From contig CAKPDH010000003.1 of NCBI GenBank assembly GCA_934148845.1, forward strand, positions 62,001-126,000: a stretch of DNA of 64,000 nucleotides, in the 5' to 3' direction. Position numbers and translations under genes: made by a program. Shown piece by piece: positions 25,982 to 33,442 of the stretch (its first letter is position 1; the number at the start of each line of letters is the position of its first letter). This DNA is from an uncultured Bacilli bacterium. GTDB lineage: Bacteria; Bacillota_I; Bacilli_A; RF39; UBA660. The notes under the pieces were generated by a model that saw only the letters and a program-made list of their open reading frames with translations, had not been told where the DNA came from and searched no databases.

Positions 25982-27484
25982 TTATTTTATTAATGATTCT
26001 CCATCCATTTCAATAGGTATTGGTATATTTAAAAGACTTAATATAGTAGGGGAAATATCTGCAAGTTTACCATTTTTTAAGTTTAATCCTTTTTTTGTTA
26101 CAATGAATGGTACTTTATTTGTTGTATGTGTAGTACATGGAGTACCATCTTCGTTAATCATAATATCACAATTTCCATGATCTGCAGTAATAATTAATGT
26201 ACCATTTATTTCTTTAATTTTAGTGTATAATCTTCCAATACATTTATCTAAGAATTCAACTGCTTTAAGTGTTGCATCATAATTTCCAGTATGACCTACC
26301 ATGTCTCCATTAGCGTAATTTAGTACTACAAGGTCTAAGTAATCTCTATTTAATTCATCAATTAGCTTATCTGTTATTTCTATAGCAGACATTTCAGGCT
26401 TTAAATCATACGTTGCTACTTTGGGAGAATTGACTAATATTCTTTTAGAATTTTTAAGATCTAATTCAACTCCTCCATCAAAGAAATATGTGACGTGTGC
26501 ATATTTTTCTGTTTCCGCAATACGTAGTTGGTTTAGTCCTAAGTTATCAACATACTTCCCTAAAGTATTATTAAGCTTTTGAATATCAAATGCAGATTTT
26601 CCATTGACTGTATCAGTAATAGGCATCATAGATACAAGTTTTATATTTTTTAAATCAACAGTATCCATATCTATATTACTAGGATTAGTTATAGCTGTAA
26701 ACATTTCTCTTAATCTATCTGGTCTATAATTAAATACAATAATTCCATCATTATCAGTTAACTTTCCATCAAACAAAACAGATGGTTTTATAAATTCATC
26801 AGTAATTCCTTTATTGTATTGATCATCAAAAAGCTCATTAGCAGTACTATATTTTTCTCCAATTCCACTTACAATAGCGTCATAAGCAAGTTTTAATCTA
26901 TCAAAATTATTATCTCTGTCCATAGCGTAATATCTTCCAGAAATTGTTGTAATTGTACCTAAGTTTATTTCTTTAATTTTATTTTCTAGGTCATTAACAA
27001 ACTTTTTACCACTGTGTATATCTGTATCTCTTCCATCTGTAAATAGATGAAAATATATGTTATTAATTCCTTCTTTTTTACACATATCTATTAATGATAA
27101 TAAATGATTTATATGTGAATGAATCCCACCATCACTAATAAGACCCATTATATGTAATTTAGAATTATTATCTTGTGTATAATGAATTACATCTAATATA
27201 TTTTTATTTTTATAAAATGACTCATCATTAATTGATTTGTTTATTAATTCAAGAGGTTGATATACAATTCTACCAGCTCCTATATTCATATGTCCAACTT
27301 CCGAATTACCCATTTGACCTTTAGGTAATCCTACTAAATTTCCAGATGCTTCTAGAAATGCATGTGGATAATTATTAAATAAATAATCAAAATTTGGCTT
27401 ATTTGCATTTTTGAATGCATTTCCATAGCTTTCTTCTCTTACCCCACAACCATCAAGAATACATAAAACAATTGGCTTTTTCAT
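25982..27484 (-). CDS. gpmI: 2,3-bisphosphoglycerate-independent phosphoglycerate mutase
   Basis: The ATG at 27484, behind AAGGAT, is preferred over an upstream in-frame ATG, since KKPIVLCILDGCG is the family's usual start. The 500-residue enzyme has the catalytic Ser at about residue 61 in MGNSEVGHMNIGAGR, HLFTDGRDT, SGRYYAMDRDNNF, the FNYRPDRLRE motif and TADHGNCD for the dimanganese site. It interconverts 3- and 2-phosphoglycerate in glycolysis. It is full length and stands alone, away from other glycolytic genes. Confidence 0.96.
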   Translation of the reverse strand: MKKPIVLCILDGCGVREESYGNAFKNANKPNFDYLFNNYPHAFLEASGNLVGLPKGQMGNSEVGHMNIGAGRIVYQPLELINKSINDESFYKNKNILDVIHYTQDNNSKLHIMGLISDGGIHSHINHLLSLIDMCKKEGINNIYFHLFTDGRDTDIHSGKKFVNDLENKIKEINLGTITTISGRYYAMDRDNNFDRLKLAYDAIVSGIGEKYSTANELFDDQYNKGITDEFIKPSVLFDGKLTDNDGIIVFNYRPDRLREMFTAITNPSNIDMDTVDLKNIKLVSMMPITDTVNGKSAFDIQKLNNTLGKYVDNLGLNQLRIAETEKYAHVTYFFDGGVELDLKNSKRILVNSPKVATYDLKPEMSAIEITDKLIDELNRDYLDLVVLNYANGDMVGHTGNYDATLKAVEFLDKCIGRLYTKIKEINGTLIITADHGNCDIMINEDGTPCTTHTTNKVPFIVTKKGLNLKNGKLADISPTILSLLNIPIPIEMDGESLIK

Positions 27485-27654
27485 ATAATCCTTCTTTCTA
27501 CAATAATATTTTATCATAAAATATTATTATTATTTAAAAATAATTTATAAGTAATTAATTAAATTAAAATTGTGTAAATGTGTGTATAAATATAATTATA
27601 AACTGTAAATAATAATCTTATTTTTAATAATTATATTTAAATAATAGGAAAAGC

Positions 27655-27770
27655 TCAATTGAAAAAGTAAATTCCACTTTGTAAAGGTAAATTCTACTTT
27701 TGAATTGATAATTGAGAAAAAAAGAGTAAAAGTGGTAGATTTTTACTCTTTTTTGATATAAAATAGTCGC
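27655..27770. repeat. Repeated GTAAATTCyACTTT motifs, probable IS30-type end
   Basis: Two direct copies (GTAAATTCCACTTT, GTAAATTCTACTTT) are followed by an inverted, weaker copy in AAAAGTGGTAGATTTTTACTC. Such arrays occur at the ends of IS30-like elements, and the transposase remnant lies just to the right. The stretch 27771-27899 shows nothing else supportable. Confidence 0.4.
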
Positions 27771-27899
27771 ATAAGTCCCAAAATGACATAAATTATTTCA
27801 TGATTAAAAGAGGTCGAATAAATAAATTTTTTTTGAATTTCAAAATTCCATCCCTAGATTGAATAATTTAAGTTAATTGATGGTGCTTGTTTTATCAGT

Positions 27900-28991
27900 T
27901 TATTTTTTTAATATTGAGTTTGATAAACTGACATTGTTAGGTTCAATTTCTTGAATACCTAATTTATCTATGGTATCTTGTCCATAGATTTGACTGAACA
28001 TAAGATATGGAGACTTAAAGTTTAGTTTTTTTCTTTTATAAGAATTAATATGAGACATAATTAGATTAATATCTGACTGAGATAAATCATCAAATGATGT
28101 ATCTTTTGGAAGTATTCTTCTTAAAAGTTCATGATTAACTTCACAAGAACTTTTTTCAAAAGGGCAAGACGGATGACAATAAAATATTTGAGTTCTAAGT
28201 TCACCAGTTTCCATATCAAATTCAATTTCAGTAGGATTAGAAAACTCGCTTCTGTTATCAGTTAATATGACAACAAAAAGTTTTTTAAATTTATCTATAC
28301 CTAGTAATTCTTGAACATTATTGAAAATATCAATTACAGCCTGTGAATCATTATGTTCTCTAATAAAAGCTAACATAAATGAAGTATTAACAAAATGAAT
28401 AGTAAGTAATACTTTGCCACCTTTAACTCCTTCAACAGTATCTGTTTGAACAATAGTAATATCAGGGTTATGTAATAAATATTTTTGAAAATCTTCATAA
28501 GTTCTATTAGTCAAACAATCTTTATCAATTTTATAAACAGTAGATTGTTTTTTTCTTTGTTTAAATCTAACTTTTCTGGGCAAATCAATATTTCTAACTT
28601 TAAGCAAACCTAAATCAATGAATTTATAAATAGTTTTTTCAGAATGCATAATAGTAGTAGGATTATTAATATAAGCTTGATTAATAGATTGACCTTGCTT
28701 ACAAATTAAGGGAAGTAAAATATTATTTAAATTATCTATTTCTCTTTGATCAATCATAACACCACTTCTGGTTTCAGGCAGCAATTGTTTGTATCCATTA
28801 TAAACATAAACTGCATTGTAAATATGTTTAGTTAAAGTACATTGAGTTCTATTTTTCCACCTATTACAAACATAAGGCGGTTTATTAAGTAAACTACATT
28901 TTTCTTCTTTAAAGTTCGAACAATTTTTAATATTACAATTTCTACCTCTATTAGGACAAGTCTTTCTATATAAACAAAATATTATAAATAC
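27900..28991 (-). pseudogene. IS30-family transposase, N-terminal HTH missing
   Basis: An uninterrupted frame runs from just after a TGA at 28992-28994. It carries the Cys-rich linker (CPNRGRNCNIKNCSNF), KPPYVCNRW, LPETRSGV, the catalytic Asp in QTDTVEG, the second Asp in ILTDNRSEFSNP, CHPSCPFEKSSCEVNHEL with the Glu, and HINSYKRKKLNFKSPY near the end. That is the IS30 DDE domain. The N-terminal HTH_38 DNA-binding domain is absent, and the usual TDNGSEF reads TDNRSEF, so the enzyme is probably dead. A TTG at 28784 could start a 294-residue product. Confidence 0.8.
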
Positions 28992-29069
28992 TCATATATT
29001 TTCTTATATATTCTTGAAAAAACTAAATATTACATGATATAATTATGAGTGTTAAAGGAGGAAGTAATA

Positions 29070-29485
29070 GTGAAAGCAAAAAAAGTTCTTATAAAAAAAA
29101 TTCTAAATCGGATTGAAAAAGGGGAAGCATTAATATTCCCAGAAAAATATGTGAATGGGAAGAATGTGTAGTTACTGGGTCTTTAGGTATATATCATGGA
29201 TCAGATATAGATGACGCTTTAGAAATAATGATAGCACTTAAAAATGGTGCAAGTATGGAAGAAGCAGCAAAATTGCTTGAGAAACAAAATCATTCTGGAT
29301 CAGGTTTTCATACAGTAAGAAGGATAATACTTGAATTTTCAAATAAAGGTCCTGAATTTTGGGAAGCAACTTCTCCTTATATAGAAATGTCTTCAAGTGA
29401 GAAACAAATGTTAGAGGCAAAAAAACAAGAAAATGCACAACTTATACAAGCAAACAAGAAAAAAACAAGTGGACCCAAACTATAA
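29070..29485 (+). pseudogene. Frameshifted small helical protein
   Basis: A GTG at 29070, behind AAGGAGGAAG, starts VKAKKVLIKKILNRIEKGEA and stops at about 29171. Shifting frame near 29155 continues WEECVVTGSLGIYHGSDIDDALEIM and then the helical KNGASMEEAAKLLEKQ, to a TAA at 29485. The entire product would be about 138 residues. I do not recognise the family. It lies immediately after the truncated IS30 gene, on the other strand. Confidence 0.5.
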
Positions 29486-29622
29486 TAATTGAGTAATGTC
29501 ATGCACGCTTTGCTCACTTGTGAGTTTAAGTATTGATAGGTTTTCTATTCCTTTTTGTTATGAAGTTCTAAAAGTAAAAACTTGACTTTATGACTTGCTA
29601 AAATTATGCTTAAAAGGGTTTA

Positions 29623-29726
29623 AAAAGGGAATTTCCCTTTTCACACCGTTATTGGCTTTGCCAATAGCGTAGTGTGTTACTAAAATGGAATTTTAGTTTT
29701 ATTGGACGAGCTGTAGCTCGTTTTTT
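29623..29726 (+). other. Array of four consecutive hairpins
   Basis: In order: AAAAGGGA / TTCCCTTTT (29623-29641); CACACCG-T-TATTGGC, loop TTT, GCCAATA-G-CG and GTGTG (29642-29676); ACTAAAAT / ATTTTAGT (29679-29697); ACGAGCT-GT-AGCTCGT plus a T run (29706-29726). The last is a good terminator. The others lack T runs and leave almost no unpaired bases between stems. It may be a structured RNA 3' end or the end of a mobile element. Confidence 0.5.
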
Positions 29727-29935
29727 AATGTTAAAATCTCTATCATCATATTTATAATTTTTGCATATAAAAATTATTTATTTTTCCTTCTTTTGATATG
29801 CTATTTTCTATATTTTATAAATCAAAATCATCGTGTAATTACTTTACTTTCTTAAATAGCAAAAAAACTAGACGGTACTTCTAGATTAATATTTTAAATA
29901 ATGATAAAATTCATGTAGAGTTGGAGGATAAAGAT

Positions 29936-30439
29936 ATGGAATATTTAGATTTATATGATGTAAATAAAAATTTAACCGGAGAAAAAATAGTTAGGGGTAA
30001 GGGAAAACCTCAAGTACCTGAAAATAATTATATTAATATTGTTATAATTTTTATGCAAAATAGTGAAGGTGAGTTTTTATTTCAAATAACATCAAAAGAA
30101 AAAGGAAACGAAATAGCAACAACAGGAGGCCATGTTAAATCAGGACAAACTAGTTATGAGGCAATTCTTGCAGAAGTAGATGAAGAATTAGGGTTAGATA
30201 TTTCAAAAGAAGATATTAAAATGATAGATTCATATATTTTTGGTGTAGCTTTTATGGATGTTTATTATTTGAATAAAGATATAAACATAAATGATTTAAA
30301 ATTGCAAGATGATGAAGTAGAATCTGTAGAATGGCTTACTATAGATAGAATTAAAGAGTTAATCAATGAGGGAAAAGTAAGAAAAGGTAATATTAAAGCT
30401 TTTGATAGTATATTAGAATATCTTAATAATAATGTATAA
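29936..30439 (+). CDS. Nudix hydrolase
   Basis: The ATG at 29936 lies 8 bases after GGAGG. The 167-residue product has a Nudix box starting GGHVKSGQT and ending EVDEELGL; the usual REUxEE reads AEVDEE and the first Glu of Gx5E reads Gln, so it is a somewhat divergent box. The opening EYLDLYDVNKNLTGEKIVRG resembles IDI/NADH-type Nudix proteins in which this leader is conserved. It would hydrolyse a nucleoside diphosphate linked to another group. The substrate is unknown. A terminator follows. Confidence 0.85.
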   Translation: MEYLDLYDVNKNLTGEKIVRGKGKPQVPENNYINIVIIFMQNSEGEFLFQITSKEKGNEIATTGGHVKSGQTSYEAILAEVDEELGLDISKEDIKMIDSYIFGVAFMDVYYLNKDININDLKLQDDEVESVEWLTIDRIKELINEGKVRKGNIKAFDSILEYLNNNV

Positions 30440-30470
30440 AAAAATATTAGTTTATAACTAATATTTTTTT
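30437..30470 (+). terminator. Terminator of the Nudix gene
   Basis: AAAATATTAGTT, loop TAT, AACTAATATTTT, then TTT. Confidence 0.8.
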
Positions 30471-30519
30471 ACGCATAAGATATTATCTTACATATTTACT
30501 TGCAAATATTTTTAATTAT

Positions 30520-30626
30520 AAGGGATTTAGGGATTATCCCTACATATAGAATTTGTGGGAGTACAAATTCATTGCTTGCTAGTCCACGACTAGATAGAAA
30601 ATTAGTATTAATTTTCTACTTTTTCA
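30520..30626 (+). repeat. Hairpin-forming interspersed repeat, copy B
   Basis: GGGAT-TATCCC, then a perfect GAATTTGT / ACAAATTC stem with loop GGGAGT, then TGCTTGCTAG. This is the counterpart of copy A at 601-671. It is followed by CTAGTC-CAC-GACTAG and by TAGAAAATTA-GTA-TTAATTTTCTA, which overlaps the end of the small gene on the minus strand. Confidence 0.5.
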
Positions 30627-30787
30627 GTATTATTTTCATCTGTATTTGATAACAAGAAATTATTTTTCTCGTTATATTTTTCTATTATTTCATTTAATTT
30701 TTCTTCAAATGCTTCCATAACTAATTCTTCAAAAGTTGGACCATTTTCATCAAAAAATATATTCATTTTAAATTCATCTTTTCTCAT
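30608..30787 (-). CDS. Small acidic protein beside the recombinase remnant
   Basis: The ATG at 30787 follows AAAGGA with 7-base spacing; an ATG 21 bases earlier lacks a site. The roughly 59-residue product (KMNIFFDENGPTFEELVMEAF near the start, acidic and Lys-rich after) resembles short accessory ORFs carried next to serine recombinases. No function is known. Confidence 0.45.
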   Translation of the reverse strand: MRKDEFKMNIFFDENGPTFEELVMEAFEEKLNEIIEKYNEKNNFLLSNTDENNTEKVEN

Positions 30788-30800
30788 TTTATCATTCCTT

Positions 30801-31154
30801 TCATTCATAAATTACATTTGTTTTAGGTATTAGTAATAGGTAATCTACAATATTACCATCTTGATTTAATGGGCATCCTATAATTCCATCATAGTTATTT
30901 CTAGTTAGTCTATCAACTTTAATAGTCATTAAAACATCTAATTTCTTATGCTTAATATCTTCTAGTAATCTTTTCATTTGTGGTCTCATTAAATCCTTAC
31001 CAGAATGTCCAGCATCATTATAAACATCAATAATATCGTAATTATTCTTTTCACAATATTCTTTAATCATCCTAAGTTGTGAATCAATAGAATATCCATT
31101 ATCTCTTTGTTCGTCTGTACTTACTCTAACATATACACCAGTTCTTTTACTCAT
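30801..31154 (-). pseudogene. Truncated serine recombinase (resolvase N-terminus only)
   Basis: The ATG at 31154 begins SKRTGVYVRVSTDEQ, with the catalytic Ser. It continues through YSIDSQLRMIKEYCE, DAGHSGKDLMRPQM and TIKVDRLTRN, so the catalytic core is nearly complete to about residue 85. The sequence then changes to an unrelated 30-residue tail rich in hydrophobic residues and ends; the Recombinase and zinc-ribbon domains of a full enzyme are absent. This looks like a deletion scar of an integrated element near tRNA-Leu. Confidence 0.7.
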
Positions 31155-31164
31155 AAAATCATCT

Positions 31165-31530
31165 TCTACTATATACCTCACTTAAAGCCTATTTGTTCGG
31201 GTAAAATTTAAAATTTTTTTGTTTTCTATATGTTTAGCATTTTAAACGCATTTTTTAGGGTATAAATTTATAAAAATTTCATCTTTCACTTGTTTGGCAC
31301 TTTAAAGGCATTTTTTTAACCCTTAAATTGTAAAAAAATTACATTTCTATATATAACCTCACTTAAATCAAGTTTTTTATCCCTAAAAATTTATTCCCTC
31401 ATTATATACCTCACTCAAATGCATTTTTTCAGACCAAAATTTAATATTTCTCATATGTTTGGCATTTTGTGATTAAAAAGTATAGTCTAAAAACACTATT
31501 CTTCATATATATTCCTCAATTAAAATTAAA
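31165..31530 (-). repeat. Degenerate direct repeats of about 60 bp upstream of the recombinase remnant
   Basis: Read on the minus strand, units of the form AAATGCnTTTAAAnTGCyAAAC recur at about 31291 and 31231, with a partial copy at about 31447. A second motif, TTTAAGTGAGGTATATA or close to it, recurs four times (about 31170, 31350, 31405, 31510). The last is the leader of the recombinase remnant. They look like decayed tandem copies of a leader and gene start. Confidence 0.5.
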
Positions 31531-31634
31531 AAGTTTAGTTTAATTTTTAAATTTTATTAATATTTCTTTAATTTCATTAAGGTTATATTTTTGATTAAGT
31601 TCTTTAATATAAAAAGGTTTATTACTAATTTCAT

Positions 31635-31823
31635 TTACTTTAATTCATAGATAGTAAGAGTAGTAGGGGAATTGATTATATATTCAGTAGGTTTTACAAA
31701 TTTTAGGTTAGTATTAGTTAAATGTCTAATTTTTCCTTTTTTAATCGTGTAGTTATAATTTTCTATAAGTTCTAGTAATTCAGAATTGGGTTTTAATTCT
31801 TCTATAACTTTAAATTTAAGCAT
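31635..31823 (-). CDS. Small unrecognised protein (62 residues)
   Basis: The ATG at 31823, behind TAGGAC, opens LKFKVIEELKPNSELLELIE, followed by a short beta-like segment and PTTLTIYELK. A longer in-frame version would run into the tRNA gene and is rejected. The regular helix-then-strand pattern suggests a real small protein, probably part of the decayed element beside the tRNA. Confidence 0.45.
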   Translation of the reverse strand: MLKFKVIEELKPNSELLELIENYNYTIKKGKIRHLTNTNLKFVKPTEYIINSPTTLTIYELK

Positions 31824-31860
31824 AAAAAATGTCCTACTTTCTAGAAAAGAGAACATAAAA

Positions 31861-31893
31861 TAAAAACTTACGAAACCTATTGGTCCGTAAGTT
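31861..31893 (-). terminator. Terminator of tRNA-Leu
   Basis: On the minus strand AACTTACG pairs with CGTAAGTT, followed by TTTATTTT, just after the tRNA 3' end. Confidence 0.75.
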
Positions 31894-31902
31894 GTTTTTA
31901 AA

Positions 31903-31989
31903 TGGTGCCTGTGATCGGACTCGAACCGATACGATATTGCTATCATTGGATTTTGAGTCCAACGCGTCTACCAATTTCACCACACAGGC
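31903..31989 (-). tRNA. tRNA-Leu (anticodon CAA)
   Basis: 87 nt including an encoded CCA. The acceptor arm GCCTGTG pairs with CACAGGC. The anticodon stem TTGGA / TCCAA encloses CTCAAAA, giving CAA. There is a long class II variable arm (TGATAGCAATATCGTA) and a GGTTCGAGTCC T-arm. It reads UUG codons and lies upstream (5') of the recombinase remnant on the same strand. Confidence 0.95.
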
Positions 31990-32045
31990 ATTACATATAC
32001 AGTATAACATATTTTTTTATAATCTGTATATATTTCTAATGAATT

Positions 32046-32603
32046 TTATTTGGAATTTTCTTCTGTATATTTAGAATCAAACAAATTAATATCACTATTT
32101 GCTTTTTCTGTAACTTCAACTTTTGGTAATTCTTTAATGCTTCCAAGACCAAAATAGTCTAGAAATAATGGAGTTATATTATAAAGCCTTGGTTTACCTA
32201 GTGTATCTGCACGGCCATCTTCTTTAATTAATCCTTTAATTAATAATTTTCTTAGTGCATAACTACTATTAATGCCTCTAATATTATCTATTTCAAGTCT
32301 TGTAATAGGTGCATTATATGCTATAATTGCAAGAACCTCTAATGCAGATTCGCTTAAGTTACTATTATCATCTTTAATTAACTTTTTATAATATTCTTTA
32401 TGAATTTTTTTTGTTGTAAGTTTAAAATGATCACCTAAATATTCAATATTAATACCTCTATCATTGCTCTTATAATCATTGTATAATTCTTTAATTAAAT
32501 CTTTAGTGTCGTTTTCACTCATTTCAATTATATTTGATAATTCTTGTAAAGTAAGTCCATCTTCTCCACTTAAAAATAATAAACCTTCAATAACTGCTTT
32601 CAT
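32046..32603 (-). CDS. scpB: Segregation and condensation protein B
   Basis: 185 residues with two winged-helix domains: EGLLFLSGEDGLTLQELS at the start and ESALEVLAIIAYNAPITRLEIDNIRG in the second, followed by LLIKGLIKEDGRADTLGKPRLY. It is a kleisin-interacting partner that works with ScpA and SMC in chromosome segregation. Its start overlaps scpA by 17 bases. It is ordinary for the family except for a short acidic tail. Confidence 0.95.
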   Translation of the reverse strand: MKAVIEGLLFLSGEDGLTLQELSNIIEMSENDTKDLIKELYNDYKSNDRGINIEYLGDHFKLTTKKIHKEYYKKLIKDDNSNLSESALEVLAIIAYNAPITRLEIDNIRGINSSYALRKLLIKGLIKEDGRADTLGKPRLYNITPLFLDYFGLGSIKELPKVEVTEKANSDINLFDSKYTEENSK

Positions 32604-33303
32604 TCAAATCAATTCCTTTAATAATTATATTTTTAAAATTACTTTCCTGTTCTAGTATTATTTCATGCTTTTTAGTAAGAGATAATATTGATAGAAAAGT
32701 AACTACTATATATCCTTTATTATATGTATCAAATAAATCAGTAAAATTTACTTGTTTTTTAATTTTTAATAAGTTTTTAATTTCATGACTTCTAATTTTT
32801 ACACTATATTCTTTATTGGTAATTTTAGTATCTAATGGTTTATTTAATTCTTTATTTTCCAATAAAGAATTAAATGCATTTACTAAATCATTTAGACTAA
32901 CTCCGTAATTAACAGTATCAAAATTATCTTTAAATTCAAGTAAATTACTAGCTTCTTTAGTATATACTTCTTTTCTATATTCTTCAAGTTCTCTAAATGT
33001 ATTAGTAATATTTTTATATTCACTAAATTCTATTAATCTATTAATTAACTCTTCTTTAGGATCTTCTTTGGTATCTATATTTGGTAAAAGAGAAGATGAT
33101 TTTATTTGAATTAATTCAGCTGCCATAACTAAATATTCACTAGCTATATCTAGATTTAATTGTTCCATTTTATTTATATAATCTAAATATCCTTTAGTAA
33201 TATCATCTATACTAATATCGTATATACTTATATTACTTTTTTTTATTAAATGTAATAATAAGTCCATAGGACCTGTAAAATTATTAATATTTACTTCATA
33301 CAT
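32587..33303 (-). CDS. scpA: Segregation and condensation protein A (kleisin)
   Basis: 238 residues. The N-terminal FTGPMDLLLHLIKKSNISIYDI is the SMC-neck binding helix region, followed by DDITKGYLDYI and ASEYLVMAAELIQIKSSSLLP; the C-terminal winged helix carries VVTFLSILSLTKKHEI. It bridges the SMC heads in the condensin-like complex. It is the first gene of a two-gene operon, and is divergent from the secretion locus to the right, which therefore begins at a chromosomal housekeeping boundary. Confidence 0.95.
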   Translation of the reverse strand: MYEVNINNFTGPMDLLLHLIKKSNISIYDISIDDITKGYLDYINKMEQLNLDIASEYLVMAAELIQIKSSSLLPNIDTKEDPKEELINRLIEFSEYKNITNTFRELEEYRKEVYTKEASNLLEFKDNFDTVNYGVSLNDLVNAFNSLLENKELNKPLDTKITNKEYSVKIRSHEIKNLLKIKKQVNFTDLFDTYNKGYIVVTFLSILSLTKKHEIILEQESNFKNIIIKGIDLNESSY

Positions 33304-33442
33304 AAGTATATACCTCCTTGTTAATTATAAATTATTTTATAAAATATGTAAAGTTTAAAAATAATTTTATAAATTCATTTAAAAAATCATAAAAATAGTA
33401 TATACTACTATTAGTAAGGTATTATATATCAATGGAGGTTTT

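Noticed and set aside
31165..31530. Possible CRISPR array
   Set aside because: Repeats are degenerate, of two types and unevenly spaced, with no uniform spacers and no cas genes nearby.
31880..32074. Plus-strand frame over tRNA-Leu
   Set aside because: It crosses the tRNA gene on the opposite strand; the folded tRNA explains the sequence.
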